The notes below the pieces were generated by a model. The model did not search any database and was not told the DNA's origin. It saw only the letters and a program-made list of their open reading frames with translations. Position numbers and translations under genes: made by a program. 10,358 bases of DNA. Origin: Bacillota bacterium. GTDB taxonomy: Bacteria; Bacillota; UBA4882; UBA8346. Where the stretch lies: contig JANQHU010000014.1 in NCBI GenBank assembly GCA_028282485.1, positions 1-10,358 on the forward strand, in the 5' to 3' direction. Shown piece by piece: positions 1 to 5,567 of this stretch; within the stretch, counting starts at the first letter, position 1, and each line of letters begins with the position of its first letter.

Positions 1-581
1 ATCCTAATCGACATTTAAATACCATTGAAGGCGGAGCCCTCTCCTTTGCAACCCCCGACGACTACGAAAAAGGTCGTTATCTAAAACGCTATAATATTCA
101 CCAACCATCTTTTCGGCTTCCTAACGGGGAGATTAATCCCCAATCCGATGTTCGGGAAGTGGGTTGGAATTCCTCTATGAATAATCTAGCGGCCACCCTA
201 GGTCTGCGCCAATTAAATGCTCTAGAATCGATTATTAAAAAACACCAAGAAAACGGCCGCTACTACGAAAAAGTTTTACAGAATATTAGCGGGATCACGC
301 CCCTAAAACTAATCAACAAAGCTTCCAAAAGTGCTTATTGGGTTTATACGCTTTTAGCCAAAAACTGTGATCATTTATTAAAAAAACTGCGCGAACACGG
401 TATCGTAGCTTCGAGAGTGCATTTACGAAATGATTTTTATAGTTGTTTTGGCCGGGGCAAACAGACCGATTTACCCGGCGTAGATTTATTTTCCACAGAA
501 GCCTTAAGCATTCCATGCGGTTGGTGGATCACCGGGGAAGAACGAGAATATATTGCTAATTGCATTCGAAACGGATGGTGA
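1..581 (+). CDS. DegT/DnrJ/EryC1/StrS-family PLP-fold protein, C-terminal part (5' end outside window)
   Basis: The open frame is already running at the left edge (first complete codon at position 3) and ends at TGA 579-581, so about 192 C-terminal residues are visible. The segment HLNTIEGGAL near the edge is the hallmark that follows the active-site position in the DegT/StrS sugar aminotransferase fold. A large C-terminal domain follows (SMNNLAATLGLRQL, then SAYWVYTLLA, VASRVHL and LSIPCGWW), in the order seen in this family. Members usually transaminate nucleotide-linked keto-sugars for surface glycans; a minority, such as ColD, are PLP-dependent dehydratases without the Schiff-base lysine. 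Here the residue aligned with that lysine appears to be Arg (…PNRHLNT…), so aminotransferase activity should not be assumed. The GTG at 159 is internal, not a start. The acetyltransferase gene begins 7 bases after the stop, suggesting co-transcription. The fold is fairly sure; the reaction is unknown. Confidence 0.8.
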   Translation, partial: PNRHLNTIEGGALSFATPDDYEKGRYLKRYNIHQPSFRLPNGEINPQSDVREVGWNSSMNNLAATLGLRQLNALESIIKKHQENGRYYEKVLQNISGITPLKLINKASKSAYWVYTLLAKNCDHLLKKLREHGIVASRVHLRNDFYSCFGRGKQTDLPGVDLFSTEALSIPCGWWITGEEREYIANCIRNGW

Positions 582-588
582 TAGCTTT

Positions 589-1491
589 ATGAATATCGAA
601 AAATGTCGGGCGGGAGATTTGCCTGAAGTCATTAAGATAGTAGATAAAGAGTTTATTATAGATAAGAAAAAAAGTATTTCATTAGCAAAAAGGTTTCCAA
701 AATTATTATCCTTAGATAACCTCGAAAATATCTACGTAGTAAAAATCGCCGAAAAAATTGTAGCCACTACTTTAGTGAAACTATTTTCTTACCATCAACA
801 AAAAAACACCTGGCAAGGCGCCATGTTGGGTGAAGTCTGTACCCTTCCGAATTTTCGCGGAAAAGGTATTGGAAAATTTTTATTAGAGAAAGTTTGTCAT
901 AATTTACAAGCGAAATCAATTGATTTTGGCGTATTATGGACTAAAATACCTGAATTTTATAGTAAATTTGGTTGGCAAATTTTTGATAAGAGCCTTTTTA
1001 CCCAGATTCAAGGTTTGGCGAATAACACTAACCAAGCAGAATTGAAAGCCAGCTACGAATTAAAGATCTCCGACTACGAACTGGTGGAAGGGATTCGGAG
1101 ACGGCACTTAGATTATAAAGTGATCCGTAATAAAAATGATTATCAAAGGATTCCTCTTCCGGTAGAAACCGTATTACTATTTACCGCCAACCAAGAAGAA
1201 CGGCCTCTTGCTTATGCTCTAGTGGGTCAATCGGCAAATGCTGCATATTTATATGAACTGTGTGGCGAAACCATTTTTTATGAAAAATTGTGGCAACAGA
1301 TACTTACTTCTTTTACAACAGTATATATTAATGATCAAGAAGATAGTAATTCAGCCAAATGGTTTAATCAAAAAATAACTCCTAATTGGGAATTTCAAAC
1401 TCAGACCATGGCCCTTGATATCTCTGGGGAAATTAGTAAACAAAAGATTAATTTAAGGGATTTGCACATCGCTTATTTTGACCGAATTTAA
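589..1491 (+). CDS. GNAT-family N-acetyltransferase, two-part protein of 300 aa
   Basis: The acetyl-CoA binding motif A is clear: LGEVCTLPNFRGKGIGKFL contains RGKGIG at residues 90-95, the pyrophosphate loop of GNAT enzymes, preceded by strand beta-4. The first domain covers about residues 1-150. The rest (about 150-300) contains a stretch, AYALVGQ…AYLYELCG, that resembles strands of a second, degenerate GNAT unit without an obvious CoA loop. This tandem reading is an inference. I choose ATG 589 (MNIEKCRAG), with a weak GGTGA Shine-Dalgarno about 7 bases upstream. An in-frame TTG at 553 would overlap the upstream gene and lacks a good ribosome site. Spacing of 7 bases from the DegT-family gene suggests translational coupling and possibly a shared amino-sugar or amino-acid substrate, but the acceptor cannot be read from sequence. 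Confidence 0.82.
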   Translation: MNIEKCRAGDLPEVIKIVDKEFIIDKKKSISLAKRFPKLLSLDNLENIYVVKIAEKIVATTLVKLFSYHQQKNTWQGAMLGEVCTLPNFRGKGIGKFLLEKVCHNLQAKSIDFGVLWTKIPEFYSKFGWQIFDKSLFTQIQGLANNTNQAELKASYELKISDYELVEGIRRRHLDYKVIRNKNDYQRIPLPVETVLLFTANQEERPLAYALVGQSANAAYLYELCGETIFYEKLWQQILTSFTTVYINDQEDSNSAKWFNQKITPNWEFQTQTMALDISGEISKQKINLRDLHIAYFDRI

Positions 1492-1519
1492 AAAAAACAG
1501 CGGCTTTTTGCTGCCGCTG
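1490..1519 (-). terminator. Rho-independent terminator of the sigma/anti-sigma/DUF2953/gerW operon
   Basis: A perfect 7-bp G+C-rich stem (CAGCGGC at 1498-1504 with GCCGCTG at 1513-1519, 8-base loop) is flanked on its left by eight A at 1490-1497. Read on the minus strand this is a hairpin followed by U8, the classical layout, about 40 bases after the gerW stop. On the plus strand the hairpin is followed by GAAATATC without a T tract, so it probably works poorly for the acetyltransferase transcript. Confidence 0.85.
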
Positions 1520-1560
1520 CGAAATATCATTAATTTAATATTATCGATCAACCTAACTAC

Positions 1561-1944
1561 CTAAACCTGCTCTTCTTTTTTCTTACCACTTAAACAACAA
1601 CCTTCTTGAATCTTCTTGACAATCTCCGGCACCATATCTACTAATTTTTCTAAACTATTTTGTTTATTTAAGGGCAAGACTTGAATATGCTCGCCCCGCA
1701 CAACCACCATCGCCGTGGGGGAGAGTCTGGCTCCAATCCCGGCCCCGCCGCCATAGCCTTTATTATTCTTCTCGTCCTGACCGTCGCCCCCGCCGGTTCC
1801 CAGGCCAAAGTTAACACTGACTATGGGAATTAAGGTGGTTTCTCCTACCTGAATCATCTCCCCCACCACCGTTTTTGAAACCAAAAACTCTTCCAACTTT
1901 TCAAACAACTTCTCCAAATTATCCTTGATACTGAATTCTACCAT
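1561..1944 (-). CDS. ytfJ: GerW/YtfJ-family sporulation protein
   Basis: 127 residues with the family's architecture: an amphipathic N-terminal helix (about 5-22), VGEMIQVGETTLIPIVSVNFGLG (about 27-49, a strand-rich segment), a glycine-rich stretch (about 47-71), then GIGARLSPTAMVVV (about 69-82) and a C-terminal helix KLVDMVPEIVKKI. GerW (YtfJ) is made in the forespore of Bacillus and is needed for normal germination of spores. Its exact molecular role is unsettled. The start at ATG 1944 has a GGGG-rich ribosome site about 10 bases upstream and overlaps the end of the DUF2953 gene by 26 bases, the same gene pair as ytfI-ytfJ in Bacillus. A tail with two adjacent cysteines and several lysines (CCLSGKKKEE) is a local extension. 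Placement as last gene behind an ECF sigma factor is unlike the classical sigma-F/G control and is discussed in the findings. Confidence 0.9.
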   Translation of the reverse strand: MVEFSIKDNLEKLFEKLEEFLVSKTVVGEMIQVGETTLIPIVSVNFGLGTGGGDGQDEKNNKGYGGGAGIGARLSPTAMVVVRGEHIQVLPLNKQNSLEKLVDMVPEIVKKIQEGCCLSGKKKEEQV

Positions 1945-2656
1945 CGACTTTTGTCCCCTTTCTGTTTATTAATATATTTAAAACCGGTTTGGATAAAATA
2001 AATTTCCCTACAATATATAAGAGAGCTCCAATATTTATCCGCCCCCGAACGCTGACTATTCCTTCAAAGACTTCTTCCTCAAAAATCGGCCGAATACCAA
2101 AACCCCTTACTTCCGTTAAACCGATACTATAACAAACTGCCGCTAATATGCCAGTATTACAAGGATCTGCAAAACCTATTTTGAGAAATACCTTAAACTT
2201 ATCCGGCTGTAACCATCTCAGTAAATCGCAAACCATCTTTACTACTTTTTGTAAAAAATTTCGATTCAGGAATTGAGACACTTCTAGCTGTCGCCGCTTT
2301 TTTTTCTTTTTTCGCTTCTCCGACTTAGCCGACTGCTTCTTTTGCAGATTAAGCCTGGTATTCTCGGGTTCTATTTCCTTAGTAATCTCATTTTCATTGG
2401 TTTTGGCCTGCTTTTTTATAACTATCCGGGCCTTAAAAATCTCAAAGTAAGTACTGTACGTGAGATCTTCATTTTTTACTATAACCAATGCCGCGGAATT
2501 AAATAGCCAAGCAAGCTTAAAAAAGAGTTTTAAACTAGTTTTTTTGCTTAAATAAAATTTATAACGAAAGGGTATCACTAAAATTACTAATAACAAAGCA
2601 AATATTATGAGCAGGAAATACCCCAAAAAAATGACCAGCCCCCCTAAAAAAGCCAT
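1919..2656 (-). CDS. ytfI: DUF2953 membrane-anchored protein (YtfI-like)
   Basis: 245 residues. The N-terminus (about 5-29, GLVIFLGYFLLIIFALLLV) is one strong transmembrane helix. A cytosol-facing or spacer region follows, with a very basic run near residues 105-125 (repeated K/R around EKRKKKKKRR). The C-terminal part holds GFADPCNTG, the characteristic DUF2953 G-x-D-P-x-x-T-G signature, followed by a glycine-rich amphipathic segment (GRINIGALLYIVG) and a hydrophobic end. The function of the family is not known; it sits beside ytfJ in many endospore formers, which suggests a shared role at the forespore membrane. ATG 2656 has an AAGGAAGTGAT ribosome site at suitable distance. The gene begins 24 bases after the anti-sigma stop and overlaps gerW by 26 bases, so it is in the operon's middle. 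Confidence 0.82.
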   Translation of the reverse strand: MAFLGGLVIFLGYFLLIIFALLLVILVIPFRYKFYLSKKTSLKLFFKLAWLFNSAALVIVKNEDLTYSTYFEIFKARIVIKKQAKTNENEITKEIEPENTRLNLQKKQSAKSEKRKKKKKRRQLEVSQFLNRNFLQKVVKMVCDLLRWLQPDKFKVFLKIGFADPCNTGILAAVCYSIGLTEVRGFGIRPIFEEEVFEGIVSVRGRINIGALLYIVGKFILSKPVLNILINRKGTKVDGRIQYQG

Positions 2657-2680
2657 CTAACTATCACTTCCTTACCCTTT

Positions 2681-3064
2681 TTATTTTAATTGGAGTTTAC
2701 CAAGTCCCATTTTGAGCAAACTCTTACTTCCTTTTACTCCCGGAATAAAATCACAAAACAGAGTCGTCGTATGCCAGATCAAACCCGACATTTTAGCTAC
2801 TTTGGGCCAAACTTTTTCTGTGGTTTCCTCAGCAGCTCCAACTTTTTGCAAAACTTCATTTTTAACCTTCTCCAGCTCCGCCGGAATTGCGACATCTTTG
2901 GTTTTTAATTCTTGCAAGTCCCAATACAAAGCTTTCAATTCCGCCAACTCCTGCCGACAGGAACGGCAGACTTTTAAATGCTCTACTATAAAGATCTCTG
3001 TCAACGGATCACAATTTTTTTCCAAATAATCTTGCAGTAGATCTTGATCAAAACGACAACTCAT
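2681..3064 (-). CDS. Zinc-binding (zf-HC2) anti-sigma factor, apparently without a transmembrane helix
   Basis: 127 residues from the chosen start. The N-terminus has the ZAS anti-sigma pattern: C3, then H29-x3-C33-x2-C36 (HLKVCRSC), in a helical context (LLQDYLE … IVEHL). These proteins sequester their partner ECF sigma factor until a signal releases it. I choose ATG 3064, which starts 1 base after the sigma-factor stop and has an ideal GGGAGG site 6 bases upstream. The frame is open to ATG 3094, but that start would overlap the sigma gene by 29 bases. The rest (about 37-127) is a linker of charged helices and a weakly hydrophobic end (LIWHTTTLFCDFIPG) too polar to call membrane-spanning, so the protein looks soluble, unlike RsiW. 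Gene order sigma then anti-sigma is standard. Confidence 0.87.
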   Translation of the reverse strand: MSCRFDQDLLQDYLEKNCDPLTEIFIVEHLKVCRSCRQELAELKALYWDLQELKTKDVAIPAELEKVKNEVLQKVGAAEETTEKVWPKVAKMSGLIWHTTTLFCDFIPGVKGSKSLLKMGLGKLQLK

Positions 3065-3065
3065 T

Positions 3066-3692
3066 TCAAACCTCCCAAAATTCACTTTTGGCAATGCTAG
3101 CTTTCAACTTCTGTCTCCCGCGGTGTAAATAAGTTTTTACACTTCCTAAAGGCAGCTCCATGATTTTACTGATTTCTTCATAGCTGTTTCCTTGAAGATG
3201 CCTAAGAATAAGACAGATTTTCATTTCTTTGGGCAGGGCCGCTATTAGCCTGCCTAAAAGACTACTTACTTCTTTCCCCAAAACCTCATTTTCCACATTT
3301 GTCTCCGCCACCATTCTTTTTTCAAGGGCGTTAACCAAAGGAGCATCAGGGCTATTTAAAGAAACCTGATTAAGCTTCTTTTCACGCAGAGTATTTAAGC
3401 AGGTATTAATGGTAATTCGCTTCACCCACGGTAATAGCAGCCTGGTCTCGTCAAAAAGGGGAAAGGATCTATAAAGCTTGAAAAAAACCTCTTGCACCAA
3501 ATCCAAAGCATCCTCTTGCGAATTAGTGTAATAGTAACAAATTTTATAGATGTATTTCTGATAAGTAGTAAATAATAAATCAAAACCTTCCTGCTTACCA
3601 GCTTTACATAGACTGATTAATCTTTTTTCCGCTTCTTCTCCCAACGCTTTTAACCTCACCAATATTTCCTTAACTAAATAATAAATACCCAT
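3066..3692 (-). CDS. ECF-type RNA polymerase sigma factor (sigma-70 regions 2 and 4)
   Basis: Region 2 spans about residues 35-105 (GFDLLFTTYQKYIYKIC; DALDLVQEVFFKLYRSF; WVKRITINTCLNTLR). Region 4 lies near 150-200 (LPKEMKICLILRHLQG, then the helix-turn-helix SYEEISKIMELPLGSVKTYLHRGRQKLK split as YEEIS and GSVKTYLHRGR). No region 1.1 or 3 is present, which defines the ECF group; the sequence is of the broad SigW/RpoE type. The frame allows ATG 3692 (208 aa), but that codon has no clear Shine-Dalgarno. GTG 3659 (197 aa) has AAGGAA at 3666-3671, 6 bases upstream, and fits a candidate autoregulatory promoter. I give the longer frame but suspect the shorter start. The gene is first in the operon and is followed by its anti-sigma factor. 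The signal and regulon cannot be inferred beyond the downstream envelope and spore genes. Confidence 0.9.
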   Translation of the reverse strand: MGIYYLVKEILVRLKALGEEAEKRLISLCKAGKQEGFDLLFTTYQKYIYKICYYYTNSQEDALDLVQEVFFKLYRSFPLFDETRLLLPWVKRITINTCLNTLREKKLNQVSLNSPDAPLVNALEKRMVAETNVENEVLGKEVSSLLGRLIAALPKEMKICLILRHLQGNSYEEISKIMELPLGSVKTYLHRGRQKLKASIAKSEFWEV

Positions 3693-3711
3693 AAAATTAT
3701 AAAAGGTTTCA
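3686..3711 (-). promoter_or_regulatory. Candidate ECF-type autoregulatory promoter of the sigma operon
   Basis: Minus strand: TGAAAC (3711-3706), 16 bases, then GGTA (3689-3686). The published sigma-W-type consensus is TGAAAC-N16-CGTA, so this is an exact -35 element and three of four -10 bases at the right spacing. Transcription would begin near 3678, downstream of the ATG at 3692 and upstream of the AAGGAA site at 3666-3671. A sigma-A-like alternative (TTGCTG-N17-TATAAA) also lies further upstream in this A+T-rich gap, so this call is tentative. Confidence 0.4.
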
Positions 3712-3808
3712 AAAATACCTAAAAAATTTTATAAATTTCGCCACTTATATCAGCAATACTTATCCTTCACCAAAAACAAATTAACTAAGCCTCAAAAGAA
3801 TCACTAAC

Positions 3809-3837
3809 TTATCAAATTCTAAAAATTATGTTATATT
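3809..3837 (+). promoter_or_regulatory. Probable sigma-A-type promoter of yigZ
   Basis: TTATCA (3809-3814), 17-base spacer, TATATT (3832-3837): four of six and five of six consensus bases. It lies 33 bases upstream of the yigZ ATG. The region is A+T-rich, so chance matches are possible. Confidence 0.45.
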
Positions 3838-3869
3838 AAGCTTAACACCGACTATAGAGAGGTAAATCT

Positions 3870-4490
3870 ATGAAAGAAATCGATACCGCTTCCTATCTCA
3901 CTATTGCCGACAACACTTCATATGCAGAGACAATCGCCAGATCCCGGTTTATCGGGCATTGCTGTTTTACCCCCAACGAAGAAAGTTTGGGCCAATTTAT
4001 CACTAACATTCGTAATCTCCACCCCGGGGCAACTCATAACTGCTACGCCTATCGTCTGAAAACAACCGGCCAAATCCAGGAGTATACCAATGATCACGGG
4101 GAGCCCGGCGGCAGTGCTGGCAGGCCAATTTTGGGCTCAATCAGTAGGCTGGGGCTTCTAAATACCACTGTAGTCGTCACCCGCTACTTTGGTGGCAAAA
4201 AGCTGGGGATTCGTGGCTTGATTGAAGCCTACGGCCAAATAGCTACAAAGGTCTTACAAAAAGCGGGCATTATTGAAAAAACACCCCAAATCACAGCTTC
4301 CCTCACTCATTCTTACTCTGATATAGCTCTCATTAATCATCATTTACAACAAATTGGCGCGACCATTGTCGAACAACATTATACCGAACAAGTCACTACG
4401 ATTATTGCACTTCCGACAAAAGCACAAAAGGAGTTCGAAAAACTCTGGCCTTCTTTGAATATCACTACTTTTAAAATTATAAAACCATAA
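3870..4490 (+). CDS. yigZ: YigZ/YvyE family protein (IMPACT family, UPF0029)
   Basis: 206 residues, the normal family length. The N-terminal UPF0029 domain (about 15-130) shows ATHNCYAYRL (54-63), DHGEPGGSAGRPIL (75-88, the family's DGEPSGTAGRP block) and VVVTRYFGGKKLG (about 99-111), followed by GLIEAYGQIA. The remainder fits the small DUF1949 ferredoxin-like C-terminal domain. Eukaryotic IMPACT relatives regulate the GCN2 kinase; the bacterial role is unsettled, with suggestions of ribosome or nucleic-acid association. The ATG at 3870 has AGAGGT at 3858-3863 at good spacing. It is a stand-alone gene, divergent from the sigma operon. The small change GGSAG for the usual SGTAG in the glycine loop is conservative. 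No convincing terminator follows; only an A/T palindrome occurs at the stop. Confidence 0.92.
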   Translation: MKEIDTASYLTIADNTSYAETIARSRFIGHCCFTPNEESLGQFITNIRNLHPGATHNCYAYRLKTTGQIQEYTNDHGEPGGSAGRPILGSISRLGLLNTTVVVTRYFGGKKLGIRGLIEAYGQIATKVLQKAGIIEKTPQITASLTHSYSDIALINHHLQQIGATIVEQHYTEQVTTIIALPTKAQKEFEKLWPSLNITTFKIIKP

Positions 4491-4538
4491 AAAATATTTT
4501 TTAACAAAAAAATATCTAAATAGCTTTTTAATAAACAA

Positions 4539-4567
4539 TTAACAAAAAACCTAAAATATGTTATAAT
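4539..4567 (+). promoter_or_regulatory. Strong sigma-A-type promoter with extended -10, upstream of the tandem-PilZ gene
   Basis: TTAACA (4539-4544; five of six), 17-base spacer, perfect TATAAT (4562-4567), with a TG at 4559-4560 giving an extended -10. The predicted start is near 4574, leaving a leader of about 50 bases before ATG 4626. Confidence 0.75.
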
Positions 4568-4625
4568 TTTATTATGAGAAGTTTTTTAAAAAAATATCAT
4601 TTTTATATAAAAAAGGAGGTAAAAA

Positions 4626-5333
4626 ATGCTTTTACGATTAGTCGAACAACGCCTCTCGCCAAGAAAATCCATCAAAGGAAGTATTCTGATTCGTTCTTTA
4701 AACCACGAAAACCTTATTAAAGCCAGTTTAATCAATATCAGCCCCGGGGGCTTGCAATTTGTATTAGCCTGGGGGGAAGAGATTTTAAAAGTTGGGGATA
4801 CCATTGACATTACCTTTAATGAATATAATCAAAATACCATCATCACTGCCGAAGTTCGTTATCAACGTTGTGGTATTTTAAATGATAGTTATAGTGTTTT
4901 CTACGGCGTAAAATTTATTAATATTTCCTTAGAATGCTGGAAAAAAATTGCCAGCTTCCTCGATTATACCAATGATAATCAAATTTTTATGGAAGAATCA
5001 AAAGAACAGCGCCGCGAAACTCGCGCCTTTGTCTCCCAAAAAGTACGCATCCAAACCGAAGGAGGCAGTATCACGTCGGCCATTTTAGAAGACGTCAGTT
5101 TTGGTGGAGCAAAAATCTATACTCCCCAAGCTCTCCCAGTAAACGCAAATATAAGCATCCACTTCACCGATCATAAACCACCCTTTTATATTAATGGAGT
5201 TTGCCTTTGGTGCAATTACGACGAAACTCGGAGTTTACAGTATGAATCCTGTTCCGGAATTGCTTTTCATGATATTAACTCCGAACAATTTAATTTACTA
5301 CGTTCGTTAATTTTTATTAACACTCCTTTATGA
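4626..5333 (+). CDS. Tandem PilZ-domain protein, predicted c-di-GMP receptor
   Basis: 235 residues made of two PilZ domains. Domain 1 (about 5-115) has R9-x3-R13 (QRLSPRK) and N37-x-S39-x2-G42 (INISPGG). Domain 2 (about 125-232) has R129-x3-R133 (QRRETRA) and D156-x-S158-x2-G161 (EDVSFGG). The RxxxR and [D/N]xSxxG pairs are the residues that bind cyclic di-GMP in characterised PilZ domains, and both sets are intact here. There is no transmembrane segment, signal peptide or enzymatic domain, so the protein is a cytosolic receptor that likely acts through a partner, for example in motility, surface polysaccharide or biofilm control. The N-terminal domain could structurally be a degenerate YcgR-N-type unit, but its own binding motifs argue for PilZ. 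ATG 4626 has a perfect AAGGAGGT (4613-4620) 5 bases upstream. Transcribed alone, from its own strong promoter. Confidence 0.88.
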   Translation: MLLRLVEQRLSPRKSIKGSILIRSLNHENLIKASLINISPGGLQFVLAWGEEILKVGDTIDITFNEYNQNTIITAEVRYQRCGILNDSYSVFYGVKFINISLECWKKIASFLDYTNDNQIFMEESKEQRRETRAFVSQKVRIQTEGGSITSAILEDVSFGGAKIYTPQALPVNANISIHFTDHKPPFYINGVCLWCNYDETRSLQYESCSGIAFHDINSEQFNLLRSLIFINTPL

Positions 5334-5360
5334 GAATCAAGATCTCCAAAAAAATTCTTC

Positions 5361-5389
5361 TTGTATTCCGGATAATTTTGTGCTAGAAT
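5361..5389 (+). promoter_or_regulatory. Promoter of the tRNA-Leu gene (extended -10)
   Basis: TTGTAT (5361-5366), 17-base spacer, TAGAAT (5384-5389; five of six), preceded by TG at 5381-5382 as an extended -10. The predicted start, near 5396, lies about 25 bases before the mature tRNA 5' end. Confidence 0.65.
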
Positions 5390-5420
5390 AGATTTTGCAC
5401 GCAAGAGTTACCGAAATAAT

Positions 5421-5506
5421 GCCGAAGTGGCGGAATTGGCAGACGCAGTAGACTCAAAATCTACCGCCCTCAAAGCGTGCCGGTTCGAGTCCGGCCTTCG
5501 GCACCA
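5421..5506 (+). tRNA. tRNA-Leu, anticodon CAA
   Basis: A complete 86-base class II tRNA with encoded CCA. Acceptor stem GCCGAAG (5421-5427) pairs with CTTCGGC (5496-5502), followed by A73 and CCA (5504-5506). The anticodon arm GTAGA/TCTAC (5448-5452 and 5460-5464) carries the loop CTCAAAA with anticodon CAA at 5455-5457, reading UUG. The T arm is CCGG-TTCGAGT-CCGG. A long variable arm, with the D-loop GG (AATTGGCAGA), fits tRNA-Leu. It is a lone tRNA with its own promoter and terminator. Confidence 0.97.
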
Positions 5507-5512
5507 TACTTT

Positions 5513-5546
5513 TAAAAAAAACCAGCTAGTAGCTGGTTTTTCTTTT
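5513..5546. terminator. Bidirectional intrinsic terminator shared by tRNA-Leu and the beta-propeller gene
   Basis: ACCAGCT (5521-5527) and AGCTGGT (5531-5537) form a 7-bp stem with a 3-base loop, extendable through flanking A·T pairs. There is an A tract on its left (5514-5520) and a T-rich run on its right (5537-5546), so it has a U tract read from either strand. It ends the tRNA transcript (plus) and the murB/propeller transcript (minus, stop at 5568). Confidence 0.92.
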
Positions 5547-5567
5547 GTATGCTATATTCTGATAATT

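Noticed and set aside
159..581. GTG at 159 as the start of a 140-residue gene
   Set aside because: The family sequence continues in frame to the window edge (IEGGAL and following), so this is an internal valine.
2690..3029. Two plus-strand open frames of 72 and 105 codons opposite the anti-sigma gene
   Set aside because: They are antisense to a gene with clear zf-HC2 motifs and have no ribosome site or recognisable domain.
4490..4503. A/T palindrome at the yigZ stop, considered as a terminator
   Set aside because: Stem has no G·C pair and would be too weak; no other hairpin found up to the next promoter.
5334..5357. GAGA…TCTC inverted repeat after the PilZ gene
   Set aside because: Only 4 bp, with A rather than T following on the plus strand.
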